DNA of 64,000 nt, from positions 42,601,832-42,665,831 of the forward strand of contig CM057843.1 of the NCBI GenBank assembly GCA_030068075.1, given 5' to 3'. Below are positions 49,995-64,000 of this stretch, in pieces. Below the pieces are notes generated by a model that was not told the DNA's origin, searched no databases, and saw nothing but the letters and a program-made list of their open reading frames with translations. The translations under genes were made by a program, and so were the position numbers. This stretch comes from Paguma larvata (Eukaryota > Chordata > Mammalia > Carnivora > Viverridae). Each line of letters begins with the position of its first letter. The first letter of the stretch is position 1.

Positions 49995-50265
49995 ATGCTA
50001 CTGCCACTGCTGCTGTTCCTTTTCCTGCTGCTGCTGCTGCCACCGCTGGCCGTGCTCTGGCAGCGGCAGCCCCAGGATGCCAGGCTGTCCTGGCTTGCGG
50101 GCTTCCAGCACCGTGTGGCAGCGGGGACCCTGTGCTGGGTGGCCGCCTGGCAGCAGCGGAGACTAGAACAGAGCACACTGCAAGCCGGCCAGAGTCAGCA
50201 GCAGGCCCTGAGGCGGTGTCTGCAGGGAGCCCAGGGGCCCCACGGTCCCCTCAGGGGGACCACAG
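49995..50265 (+). CDS. GHDC: GHDC coding exon 1
   Basis: Residues 1-90 plus one base of D91. Start ATG at 49995, then a run of CTG leucine codons (signal peptide or membrane anchor), then RLSWLAGFQHRVA. The acceptor of the exon is probably at 49950; the donor is G|GTGTGT. Confidence 0.88.
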
Positions 50266-53217
50266 GTGTGTTTCCAAGGGCCGGGGGAGGTGGCCCCAAA
50301 CAGAAACCCCACAGGATACTCTGATTCTAGAACCTGTGGATTCCCTTCTCACTTTCTACTGCCAGCACAGAGGGGCCTGACCCAAAGACCCTACCCAGGC
50401 TCAGGATTGTTCAAGATGAATTTTCCATTCCTGGGTCCCAGTAGCCCCCCTTGCCCTAAGCCTATGCTGGGTTCCTTATTAAGGGTCTCACCAATCTTGC
50501 CTGAAATTCTTGGGAAATTGTGGCTTCAGGATGAGTTTATGATGTCTTTGTGCTATAGACATAAACACCTTCCGGAACCATCTCCCTCTGACCAAGGCCA
50601 GCCAGGCCCAGGAGGAAGAAAGTGAGGGACAGCTCCTGCCTCCTACCTCAACCCAGTACTACGGGGAGGCCTCTCTGCAGGTAAACTGAGGAAGGCTGGA
50701 GCCTAGCCCCACCAAAGACCCCTACTTGTAGCCAAACCCTCCCATCAGGGTGGGCAAAGAACTCCTAAACTGGGGGCTCAGGGACCGGCTCAGGCCCAGG
50801 GCCAATCCTCTCTTGTCTCCCTCCAGGCCACCTTGCTGGGTCTGGCAGCCCTACACAAGACCTATCCGGAAGTGCTGGCTCCAGGGAGGCACTGCCTGTG
50901 TGACCCCTACATCCCCCTGGCCCTGCCCTCTCCCCTGGCCTTGGCGTGCCCTGGGCCAGGTTAGCACCCCTGGAGCCAAGCACCCTAGGGCCCTGCTGCT
51001 GAAGGCACTGAGGTCCCCAGGGCTGCGGGCACTGGAAGCTGGGACGGCAGCCGAACTCCTGGACGTCTTTTCCGGCCTGGAGGCCGATGGCGAAGACCTA
51101 GCTGAGGCAATAGCCGCTGGGAACCCGGGGACGCCTCTCCCCAGCCGGGCAGCTGAGCTACGGGAGGCCCTAGAACAGGGGCCCCGAGGACTAGCCCTTC
51201 GGCTCTGGCCGAAGCTGCAGGTGGTGGTGACTCTGGACGCAGGAGGCCAGGCCGAGGCTGTGGCTGCCCTGGGGGCATTGTGGTGCCAGGGGCTAGCCTT
51301 CTTCTCCCCGGCTTACGCCGCCTCTGGAGGTCAGCAGGACTCGAGGCTAGTGAGCTGGGGTAGGGGGCAGCGGTCACACAGCTAGCTGCCAAATAGTGAG
51401 CCCTACATAATCATCTAACACCCCCCCCACCCCGACACCAACAGCTCCATCATACACATGCAGAAGCTGAGGCTCATAGAGATTAAGAGACTTGCACAAA
51501 TTCACACGGCACCAGCATTTAGCCCCAGGTCTCCCACCCCCACAACCCACCGCCTCCTCCCAACTAGGGCCTTAGAGGGGGCACACTGAACCTGGGGAAG
51601 CCAGGAAGGAGGGGTGGGAGGGCAGCAGTGGGAACAGTTACTCAGAGAATTGGGGACCGGGGGCCAGGGGGAGGGGCTGCCGCCTAGCAGAAAGCAAGGG
51701 CACCAGCCACTGAAGGGCTGCTTGCTCCCCACAGGGGTGGTAGGCCTGAACCTGTGGCCAGAGCAGCCCCGTGGGCTCTACCTTCTGCCCCCTGGAGCTC
51801 CATTTATTGAGCTGCTCCCAGTCGAGGAAGGAGCCCAGGAAGAGGCCGCCTCTACTGTCCTGCTGGCCGAGGCCCAGGAGGGCAGGGAGTATGAGCTGGT
51901 GCTGACCGACCACACCAGCCTTACCAGGTGATCACCTGCCCACCCACACCCCCCGACGACCCTATGGAAGGCCAGGGATAGGAGCCAATGGACGCCCGGG
52001 GCTGACCTCGCCCCCGCTCCTACACCTGTCAGGTGCTGCCTGGGTGACGTGGTACAGGTGGTTGGTGCCTATAATCAGTGTCCAGTCGTCAGGTTCGTCC
52101 GCAGGTAGGTGACTCCCTGGGGAACTGAGGGGCTGTCTTTGTGCCCTAGGCTCCTCTGTCACCTTCCTCCTCCCCAGGCTGGGCCAGGCCCTGAGTGTGA
52201 GAGGAGAAGACATTCGAGAGGACATGTTCTCTGAGGCCCTGGGCCGGGCTGTCGGGCAGTGGCCAGGGGCCAAACTGTTAGACCACGGCTGTGTGGAGAG
52301 CAGCATTCTGGGTAAGCTTCTCCATCAGCTCCTGTCCCCCCATTCTTGAGTTGGCTGCCCCCCATACCATACTCATCCTGATGGGAGAACTCTAGGAAAG
52401 AGGTCAGAAGACCTGGCCTCTTTGGTCGCTCCTAACCTAAGTCCTACCTCAGGTCTAACTCCCTTCCTTCCTGCTGCAGTCTCTCCCCCTTTCCTTTCCT
52501 GGCCTGCTTCCTATTTACGATTAGGTTTTGGGTTCCTCTCCATTGACCCCCGTCTCTACCAAGGAATGCCTCTTCTCCCATGAACCTCAGAGAAAGTAGA
52601 ACAGGGAGGGGCACTGGCATTGGCGTTGGGAGCTGCCCCGTTCACAAAAGTATGTGCGTATGGGGGTCTAGTCTGCAGATTCCTCCGAGGGCTCGGCTCC
52701 CCACTATGAGGTGTTCGTGGCGCTGAGGGGCCTGAGAAACCTGTCAGAGGAAAATCGAGACAAGGTAAACAAGACAGGGACAGGATGGGACTGTGTGTCC
52801 CCTTCACCCTGCATGACCCCTGTCCCCTGAGCACAGCAGAGTGATGGGGAGGAGGGGGGCGGGGACGAGAGATGAATTCCACGGACACATGTGGACACGT
52901 GAAACGCCTACCGCACATACCCTGGGCACCATCAGGCATCCCTCCCCCACGTGCCACACAGCCACACGCCGGCCTCACTCAGGTCGTTCTGGTTCCAGCT
53001 TGACCACCGCCTTCAGGAAGTCTCTCCTCGCTACAAGTCCTTGCGGTTCTGGGGCAGCGTGGGCCCTGCCAGAGTCCACCTCGTGGGGCAAGGGGCCTTC
53101 AGAGAACTCCGGGCGGCCCTCGCAGCCTGCCCCTCGTCCCCCTTTCCTCCTGAGATGCCCCGAGTCCTTAGGCACAGGCACCTGGCCCAGGTTCTGCAGA
53201 GAAGGGTGGTGTCTTGA
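49995..53217 (+). CDS. GHDC: GH3 domain-containing protein (GHDC/LGP1), frame-shifted
   Basis: Homologue of the GH3 fold of plant auxin-conjugating adenylases; the mammalian protein has no established reaction and is reported in the secretory system. Coding exons: 49995-50265, 50559-50680, 50827-51329, 51735-51927, 52033-52104, 52178-52311, 52679-52764, 52999-53217. Splice sites are GT-AG and phases fit. The start is the ATG followed by MLLPLLLFLFLLLLLPP, a leucine-rich signal or anchor segment. Later landmarks include LALRLWPKLQVVVTLDAGGQ, GLAFFSPAYAASGG, PPGAPFIELLP and the end LQRRVVS. Oddity: in exon 3 homology runs in one frame to codon 149 (YPEVLA, ends 50880), then continues one base later in another frame. 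As written, translation reaches TAG at 50962-50964 after 176 residues, against 530 in human. This may be a real null allele, a lineage-specific loss or an assembly error; everything downstream looks intact. Confidence 0.88.
50559..50680 (+). CDS. GHDC: GHDC coding exon 2
   Basis: Residues 91-131, beginning after acceptor CTATAG with DINTFRNHLPLTKASQ and ending GEASLQ|GTAAAC. Phase 0 at the end. Confidence 0.85.
50827..51329 (+). CDS. GHDC: GHDC coding exon 3, contains frame break
   Basis: The acceptor is CTCCAG and the donor G|GTCAGC. The first 18 codons read ATLLGLAALHKTYPEVLA. From 50882 homology continues in the next frame as QGGTACVTPTSPWP and so on to YAASGG. The first frame meets TAG at 50962. 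The exon is 503 bases; 502 would keep the phase needed by the next exon. Confidence 0.88.
51410..51530 (-). mobile_element. MIR element, antisense (GHDC intron)
   Basis: CAGAAGCTGAGGCTCATAGA and AGACTTGCACAAATTCACAC. Confidence 0.7.
51735..51927 (+). CDS. GHDC: GHDC coding exon 4
   Basis: It continues the GH3 fold with GVVGLNLWPEQP, LYLLPPGAPFIELLP and EYELVLTDHTSLTR. The acceptor is CCACAG and the donor AG|GTGATC. Confidence 0.88.
52033..52104 (+). CDS. GHDC: GHDC coding exon 5
   Basis: A 72-base exon reading CCLGDVVQVVGAYNQCPVVR. It is flanked by very short introns of 105 and 73 bases, each with GT-AG ends. Confidence 0.87.
52178..52311 (+). CDS. GHDC: GHDC coding exon 6
   Basis: It reads LGQALSVRGEDIREDMF to DHGCVESSIL. 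The acceptor is CCCCAG and the donor G|GTAAGC. Confidence 0.88.
52679..52764 (+). CDS. GHDC: GHDC coding exon 7
   Basis: It reads DSSEGSAPHYEVFVALRG and ends SEENRDK. The acceptor is CTGCAG and the donor AAG|GTAAAC. Confidence 0.88.
52999..53217 (+). CDS. GHDC: GHDC last coding exon with stop
   Basis: The acceptor is TTCCAG. It reads LDHRLQEVSPRYKSLRFWG and ends RRVVS with TGA at 53215-53217. Confidence 0.9.
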   Translation, partial: LDHRLQEVSPRYKSLRFWGSVGPARVHLVGQGAFRELRAALAACPSSPFPPEMPRVLRHRHLAQVLQRRVVS

Positions 53218-53744
53218 GCTGAGGCCTGCCCACTGCCCCATCCCCCCTCATAGGCCACTTGGTCCGTTGTTCTGTGGCCTCTCTGGATGCGAACTCTTGG
53301 CCAGGGTCTTTGACTCTGTGTCACCTGACAGTTGCCCATCAGAACCCCAGGCCTTAGGGACGTCTAACCTGGTCAGCCCGTTCTGACGAAATTGATGTCA
53401 ACTGGCGCCAGCAGTGCCCTCCCTGAAGCCCCGTGGCGCCCTCTGGAGGACACTGCTAGAGTTCCCACACACCCCGATGGCTCCTGTGTCTCGGGCCCAG
53501 TGCCGGCAGGCTGGGCAGGCTGAAGTGTTAACAGTTAATGCTCCCAGGAGCGACCCTCAGTTAATAAGAAACAGGTGTCGGAGAAAGAGACCTCAGCATC
53601 ATTGTCCCTGAGTGCGACAATTCCGAAGTGTCTTCTGCACCGGTTGCCCATAGTGATAACCCTCTCATTAACACAATTCTTACTGGTTTTCCTTCCACCC
53701 TTCCCATCCTCATGTTTTCCTGTGCTTTGTAGGATTACCTCCCA

Positions 53745-53750
53745 AATAAA
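53745..53750 (+). terminator. GHDC: poly(A) signal, GHDC
   Basis: Canonical AATAAA, 528 bases after the GHDC stop, with a T/G-rich stretch about 30-60 bases downstream. Confidence 0.7.
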
Positions 53751-54119
53751 CCTCTTGCACCCAGATTCTGGACTCAGGGTCTGCTTCTGGCGAAACTGTG
53801 GTAGTCTCGTTCGTCCTGCTCTTGCTGCAGGCTGCCTCCCCCACCCCACCCCTGCCACCTTCAGCTCTAGACACCAGGGCTTTCCCCCCACACTCCACGC
53901 CAGGTTGGGGTAGGTCTCAGGGACCCCTACCGTGGCCTACGTCAACCCAAAAGACCCAGAGCTCCCTCCTCCTCCCTCTCTCCACCCCAAGCTTACCCTA
54001 AATGGGGAAGGACTGCTCCCCAACTTAGCTGGCTTAGCACAGGTCCCTGTCGGGCCCAACACCCACACATCAGCTCCATGGGCAGGGGCTGTGCTCCAAG
54101 TCAGGAAGTATCACAACAG

Positions 54120-54230
54120 GAAGCAATCTCAGAGACCATTTGGGTTAACTGTCCATCTTAGCAGTGGGGAAACTGAGGCTTCCTGAGGCTGCGAGGCTTG
54201 CCCAAGGCCCCCACAGCTCCTCCTAAGTAA
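54120..54230 (-). mobile_element. MIR-like element, antisense
   Basis: GGGGAAACTGAGGCTTCCTG, GCTTGCCCAAGGCC. Confidence 0.65.
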
Positions 54231-54299
54231 CGCGGCGCCTGTTCCTGATCAGTTGCCAAGTCACCAGTTCTGCCTCTGAATTGCTGCTGGATTCCATGC

Positions 54300-54780
54300 C
54301 CCACATCCAGGCCACCCAGCCCCCCTCAACCCCACAACTCCTTCCTGCTAAAACCCTCCCGTGGCTCCCCCACTGCCCACAGGACTAAGACCAATCAGCT
54401 TAGCCTGTAAGACCCTTTGACCACCCTGACCCTCACTTACCTGTCCAGCCACCTCTCCCCTGAGAAGGAAGCCACAGCTATGATGACCGCACCCTGCTAT
54501 CCTGCATGAGCTAAGCACTGAAACCTCCAGGTCTCTGCTCAAGCTGTGCCTTCTGTGGAATGCCTTCTCCCCAATCTTAGCTGGTGGAAATCTACTTGGC
54601 ATGCAAAGCCTTTTTGGGGTCCTTTCTCTCACCAAGCTATCATTATGCTGGGTTGCCTCCCCACCTGGACTTCGGAGTTCCTGGAAAACTGGGCCATGTC
54701 CAAGGCACACTGTCCCTCCAGTGCCCGTGCAGGGCCTGGCAGAGAGCAGGTGCATGACAGACATGCCCTGAATAAAAGAG
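54300..54780 (+). mobile_element. L2-like LINE fragment
   Basis: CAGCTTAGCCTGTAAGACCC, TTCTGTGGAATGCCTTCTCC and CCTGAATAAAAGAGA follow the layout of L2 3' ends. Confidence 0.6.
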
Positions 54781-55169
54781 ACTCTGGCTTGGAGATGGCA
54801 TGGTCCTCCCCCCGGGGTCGCTCACTCTCTCCTGATGGTGGGATTGGGACTCCATCCCCTACTCCAGGCCACCTGACCAGGGCAGGTTCAAAGTCGACAC
54901 CAGGTTTGGCTGTTTCCTCCCCCGACCCAGGTACAGTTTCCAAGATTTTCCACCTTAGAGATTGGTGGAAGGGGCAGAGGGAAGGAGAGAACCTGGGGAG
55001 AAGGGAGAGGTGACTAGGAAGCCTTTTCCATGAAGGAAGAGGGCTGTGGAGTCTGACAGGCTGCGGGGGCAGCAACGAGGAGCAGAAGGGAGAGGCCTGC
55101 TGCCTAGCTGCCCTCCCCTCACCATATACACCATGCGGAACGTGGGTCTCACAGCTGCCTTCTCTCCTG

Positions 55170-55470
55170 CCCTAATTAGCAGCTGCCCCTCTCCCCCCCA
55201 ACACACATACATTGTCCCAGGCCAGCGCCCCAGCCGGGGCCTCTTTTGTGCTCCCAGATTCCTGGGTGCAAGGTGGCCTCATTAGTGCCCGGAGACCGCC
55301 CCATCTCCAGGGAGCAGGCAGACAGACAAGGGGGGGACCCGGGCCACAGTGATCGAACTCCCGCTTCTGAGAGCTTTGGCGGCCATTCTTTGGGCCCAAC
55401 CTGGAGACGGCCGCCCTATGGGAGGCTAATCTTAGACCGGCCTTTGTCTGGCCCCAGAGTAGACGCAAGT
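55170..55470 (+). promoter_or_regulatory. HCRT: candidate HCRT proximal enhancer region
   Basis: Repeat-free DNA 30-330 bases upstream of the TATA box. It has a TAATTA homeodomain core at 55173-55178, an adjoining CAGCTG E-box at 55180-55185 and a CATTAG core near 55279. Human HCRT is known to carry short conserved orexin regulatory elements in its proximal upstream region; that these motifs are their equivalents is inference. Confidence 0.4.
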
Positions 55471-55500
55471 ACCCGTCTGTCCTGCACCACCTCAGAGCAC

Positions 55501-55506
55501 TATAAA
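55501..55506 (+). promoter_or_regulatory. HCRT: HCRT TATA box
   Basis: TATAAA lies 110 bases before the HCRT start codon, which places transcription start near 55530 and gives a short 5' UTR. Confidence 0.8.
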
Positions 55507-55615
55507 CCCCAGGCCCTTGATCGGTGGTCACGGTCAACGGCCTCAAGGTTCCTGGCTATTTGGACCACTGCAGACAACACCTTTCCTGGCTACCGGACTC
55601 TGAGCTCCAGACACC

Positions 55616-55636
55616 ATGAACCCTCCCTCTACAAAG
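55616..55636 (+). CDS. HCRT: HCRT coding exon 1
   Basis: Twenty-one coding bases, MNPPSTK, then donor AAG|GTAAAG. The tiny first coding part is typical of mammalian HCRT. Confidence 0.95.
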
Positions 55637-56833
55637 GTAAAGATACCTGGGAACGGAGGGGTGACTCATCAGACCAGGCAGGCAATGAGAGTACTTGCTC
55701 AGGGGGCTGGAAAGAAGGGTGAGGTGTCTCTGCTCTTGGTCTTTTCCCTGTGGGGGCTCTGAGGCAGGGGCCTGGGTGGGGCCTTGGTGGAGGGTCGCCC
55801 TCTGCTACCATAAGATTTTGCGCAGCTCCTGAGGGCTCATGTATCAGGTGCTGTTTGCACCTCGTCTCTCATGTCCTCCTCCCGGCAGCTTGCACTATAG
55901 GAATTACTTAAACCGGTTTACAAGTGAGGAAGTTGTGCCCCATGAGAGGGTAAGAAACTGGTGCAGAAGCCACAGAGTGCAAGGGAGCAGGCAGACAAGA
56001 CAACTTGGATCCTGCCAGTCCTTGACTTGCACGCCAGTCCTTGCTTTGCCCCTGTTGGGACTGTACTGGGTCTCTGTTTCCCTGAGCGAACAAACTTCTG
56101 GTGCAGACTCGCACACCCTGTTTTCAGGTGGAGTGGTAAGCGCTCTAATGGGGGTACAGAGACTAAGGGTACCCAGAAGAGAGGGAGTCACTCTGCCCAG
56201 GAGTCTCAAAGGGCTTCCTGGAGGAGATGGTGTGCTGGGGTTAGAGAGATGAACAGGTAAAGAAGCCAGAGAGGAGCCCTCCAATAGAGTCTTGCAGACA
56301 GAGGCCGGGAAACTAGGGGACAGAGAGAGAGTAGTAGGACCGCAGGCGAGAGGGGGCGCGGAGCCAACGGGGTGGGGCCTGGGCCTAGGGGCTGAAGATG
56401 GGCGGGGCGGGAAGAGCGCTTCCCTACCCCATCCCAGCGCCTGGCCTCGTCTCACTAGGTCCCCTGGGCCGCCGTGACGCTGCTCCTGCTGCTGCTGTTG
56501 CTACCGCCCGCGCTGCTGTCGCCAGGAGCAGCCGCGCAGCCCCTGCCCGACTGCTGCCGCCAGAAGACGTGCTCCTGCCGCCTCTACGAGTTGCTGCACG
56601 GCGCGGGCAACCACGCGGCCGGTATCCTCACCCTGGGCAAGCGGCGGCCGGGGCCCCCGGGCCTCCAGGGCCGGCTGCAGCGCCTCCTGCAGGCCAGCGG
56701 CAACCACGCAGCCGGCATCTTGACCATGGGCCGCCGCGCAGGCGCAGAGCCAGCGCCGCGCCCCTGTCCCGGGCGCAAATGTCCCGCAGCGGCCTCTCCC
56801 TCTGCCGCGCCTGGGGGACGGTCCGGAGTCTGA
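55616..56833 (+). CDS. HCRT: prepro-orexin (hypocretin precursor)
   Basis: Secreted neuropeptide precursor of lateral hypothalamic neurons; its products activate HCRTR1/HCRTR2 and sustain wakefulness and feeding. Two coding exons, 55616-55636 and 56459-56833, give 131 codons, the human length. Residues 1-33 are the signal peptide with eight leucines (15-22). Orexin-A is 34-66: it starts QPLPDCC (N-terminal Gln to be cyclised), has four cysteines (39, 40, 45, 47) for two disulfides and is followed by GKR for amidation and cleavage. Orexin-B is 70-97, starting RPGPPGLQG and ending [10 protein letters not shown], followed by GRR. The two peptides share GNHAAGILT. Human orexin-B has S at position 2 where this has P. 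The C-terminal propeptide is proline- and alanine-rich. No breaks were seen. Confidence 0.97.
55637..56458 (+). other. HCRT: HCRT intron
   Basis: An 822-base single intron. An antisense MIR-like trace lies around 55890-55980; otherwise nothing recognisable. Confidence 0.75.
56459..56833 (+). CDS. HCRT: HCRT coding exon 2
   Basis: After acceptor CACTAG it encodes residues 8-131, both mature peptides and TGA at 56831-56833. Very GC-rich. Confidence 0.96.
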   Translation, partial: VPWAAVTLLLLLLLLPPALLSPGAAAQPLPDCCRQKTCSCRLYELLHGAGNHAAGILTLGKRRPGPPGLQGRLQRLLQASGNHAAGILTMGRRAGAEPAPRPCPGRKCPAAASPSAAPGGRSGV

Positions 56834-56907
56834 GCCCTTGCTCTGGCCGGGTTCTGGCCCGGCCCTCTCCTCGCTGCCCGCCGGGTGTCAGCCCTCAGAA
56901 AAAGGGC

Positions 56908-56913
56908 AATAAA
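56908..56913 (+). terminator. HCRT: poly(A) signal, HCRT
   Basis: AATAAA 75 bases after the HCRT stop, followed by a GT-rich stretch (about 56925-56955). This gives the short 3' UTR expected for this gene. Confidence 0.85.
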
Positions 56914-57469
56914 GACGAGTCTCTGTTAGTGATGCTGGTCTCTGTTCCTTTGTGGTCGCATCCCGTCCTGCAGGGGGCGTGAGAGTCTTTCGAACTATAA
57001 AGAGCCCCAGGGCCTGACCCTGGAGCACCTCAGCTTTGATTGGTAGAACACAGAACACAGAGCAAGGAACTGTGCTAGGCCCGGTGGTACGGAGACAACC
57101 GCACATGTGCACGCTTGGAGGAGAGGAGGGGGGACAGACACATCTCTTGATCCTCTACTCATCATTCTGTATTTTGGCCTTTACAGACAGACAGGGATGG
57201 GAGGGAGCTAGGATACTGTACAGAGGAGCGGATCAGGCCGGAAAGGGATAGCTGAGCTTGCCCAAAAGAGGGAGAATTTGAGGTTCAACATGAACCTTCC
57301 CTAGTGGCTCACAGCACGGGGTTGACGGTGTGGGGAGCGGTCTGGCGCTGAAGGGGAGGCTCTTAGGTTCCTGCAGCCTAGACTGTGAAGGCATTACACT
57401 TCATTCTGTAGGTACCTGGGAGTCAGGAGTTCTTAATCAGAAATGGGGCGAGATTTTCCTGCAATTTTA

Positions 57470-58113
57470 GCCCAATGCACCTGCCACCCCCAATTCATAT
57501 GAATGAAGTCCTAAGCCCCAGCACTTCTTAATATGACCTTATACAGAAATAGTAGATGTAGTTAAGATGAGGTCATACTGGAGTAGAGTGGACCTCTAAT
57601 CCAATATGACGAATGTCCTTATAAAAAGGGGGAATGTGGGGACGCCTGAGTGGCTCAGTGGGTTAAGCCTCCGGCTTTGGCTCAGGTCATGATCTCACGG
57701 TTTGTGAGTTTGAGCCCCACCATCAGACTCTGCTGACAGCTCAGAGCCTGGATCCTGCTTCAGATTCTGTGTCTTCCTCTCTCTCTGCCTCTTCTCTGCT
57801 CACACTCTGTCTCTCACTCTGTCAAAAATAAACAACCATGAAAATAAACTTTAAAGGGGGAATGTGGACTTACAGAAACACACAGGGAGAACCCATGTGA
57901 GCATGAAGACAGAGATGGGGTGATGCATCTATTAAGCCAAGGAACACCAAAGATTGTCAGCAACTCACCGGAAGCTAGAAGAGAGGCATGGAACAGATTC
58001 TCCCTCACAGCCTTCAGAAGGAACAAGCCCTGCCTTCTCTTGATCTGAGACAATAAATTTCTGTTTAAACCACTTTGTGATACTTAGTTATAGTAGCCCT
58101 AGCAAACTAATAT
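57470..58113 (+). mobile_element. MaLR-type solo LTR, split by a Can-SINE
   Basis: Old ERVL-MaLR long terminal repeat: ATGAGGTCATACTGGAGTAG, AATCCAATATGACGAATGTC and AGACAATAAATTTCTGTTTA occur in the expected order on both sides of the SINE. No internal viral gene is present. Confidence 0.75.
57640..57852 (+). mobile_element. Can-SINE, sense, inside LTR
   Basis: Flanked by AAAGGGGGAATGTGG on both sides. Confidence 0.94.
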
Positions 58114-58599
58114 AACATCCAAAAGTAGAGACACAGAAAGATGTGGCACTTTTAAGCAATCTAACATTCTAGATAATGCCCAGCTCAGAGTTGGGGGTGA
58201 GGAGCACTGGTGAGGGCCTGATATGACCACCAGCCTATCTTCCCATTCTTACTGGCTTTAGCTGCTTTGTTCCTGGAAGCAGCTACCCTAACCCACCACA
58301 CTCAGCTGTGCCCCTCCCCCGTGATTTTCTGCTTTGGTAGTGAAAAAGACGGATGTCTGTTCTCACTTGGGTCCTTCTTGCTGCTGCACTGGTTCCCTCT
58401 CGTTGAATTTGGAGATCAAAGATCACCAACACACCTTTGAACATTGGCAAACTGACTCTGCCCAACTAGAAACTATCTTTCTCAGCCCCCAACTTGCCTC
58501 CAGCCTCTCCTCCACTTGAATGACAGCCAATAGAAGGAAGTTTAAGCCAAGACTATAGGAAGAGAGAGACGATTGCCCTCCAGCACACTTATCGTGTAC

Positions 58600-58740
58600 C
58601 AAAAACATGCATTATGCTATTAAATTCTCACAACCTCACGAGGTGAAAATTATTAGCTCCATTTTACAGGTAAGGAAAGTGAGGCATGAAGAGGTTAAAT
58701 CACACAACCAGTCAGTAGCAAAGATGGGATTCTACCTCAT
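58600..58740 (-). mobile_element. MIR element, antisense
   Basis: CTCCATTTTACAGGTAAGGA and GTTAAATCACACAACC. Confidence 0.8.
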
Positions 58741-58989
58741 GGACTCCAAAGCTCTCTTCATCCACCACCAGGCTGCACTCACACGCAGAGCTCTACCCAA
58801 ACTGAGGAGCCCTACTCAACTGAGGCGCGAGTGAGGGTTAAGCCATTCTAGAAGTTCATTTTCAGACTTCCTGTCGATCCCCCACCGGCAAAACTAGGAA
58901 CTAGTCTCTTTAACCTTGCTATCACACATTGGAGCTCAGGGAACAGGAACTGGGGGTGCTGCGAAATATCCCAATTCCAGCAGGCGGCA

Positions 58990-63806
<4,817 letters not shown>

Positions 63807-64000
63807 GTGAGTGACCCCCATGCCGCCCCGCAGCCCAGCCTCCCAAGTTCAGCACAGCATCTCCTACTACGGGACCGACCCCAACTCAGACTCAGTCCTT
63901 CCCATCCATCCATCTGCAGGTAGTTGTCAGGCACCTGCTGTGGGCTGCTCAGAAGGAGCTGGGAGGGTCTGTGCTCTCGGGGAGCTCAGCTCACAATCAC
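63807..64000 (+). other. KCNH4: KCNH4 intron 6 (partial)
   Basis: Non-coding; the right edge of the window cuts it. The end of the window resembles an old repeat (GTGCTCTCGGGGAGCTCA), unassigned. Confidence 0.6.

Larger units (their letters stand above)
53751..55500 (+). other. GHDC-HCRT intergenic region, contains HCRT upstream DNA
   Basis: The first part holds old repeats: an antisense MIR-like piece (54120-54230) and an L2-like piece (54300-54780). From about 55100 no repeat is visible and homeodomain-type motifs appear, consistent with HCRT upstream regulatory DNA. Confidence 0.6.
56940..58985 (+). other. HCRT-KCNH4 intergenic region
   Basis: It contains a MaLR-type LTR (57470-58113) split by a Can-SINE, and an antisense MIR (58600-58740). 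The rest shows nothing recognisable. Confidence 0.65.

Noticed and set aside
57470..58113. A retroviral gene remnant
   Set aside because: Only LTR-type sequence is visible; no gag, pol or env-like frame is present.

Overview
This is vertebrate nuclear DNA from a carnivore, most likely a felid. Two things show it. First, four intron-containing mammalian genes lie head to tail on the + strand. Second, the non-coding DNA is packed with tRNA-Lys-derived Can-SINEs of the cat type, about 35 copies, many with clear target-site duplications. Gene order matches human 17q21 (STAT5B, GHDC, HCRT, KCNH4), which I recalled from general knowledge and did not search.

Layout. 1-17335 is repeat-rich DNA, probably intron 1 of STAT5B; its promoter and non-coding first exon(s) are not visible here. 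17346-41321 holds all 18 STAT5B coding exons, which join in frame to 787 codons, followed by a 3' UTR with a poly(A) signal at 43806. 43831-49400 is intergenic and dominated by LINE-1 3'-end remnants and SINEs. 49995-53217 is GHDC in eight coding exons; the third carries a one-base reading-frame shift that would truncate the protein. 55501-56913 is HCRT (prepro-orexin): TATA box, two coding exons, 131 codons, poly(A) signal. 58990-59700 is a CpG-rich promoter region leading into KCNH4, of which six coding exons (329 codons, PAS domain to S3) lie inside the window; the rest runs off the right edge.

How the genes relate. They are neighbours but not a pathway. STAT5B is a cytokine and growth-hormone transcription factor, GHDC a poorly understood GH3-fold protein, HCRT the precursor of the orexin neuropeptides and KCNH4 a brain-type ELK potassium channel.

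I saw no previously undescribed biological system. The most useful observations are the GHDC frame break, a near-consensus RE1/REST silencer motif in KCNH4 intron 1, a possible STAT5A-like patch in STAT5B, a set of three SINEs nested in each other's tails, and an unidentified protein-like stretch at 7563-8108. Exon boundaries were placed by hand from GT/AG sites, reading-frame phase and recalled human proteins; no alignment was run.
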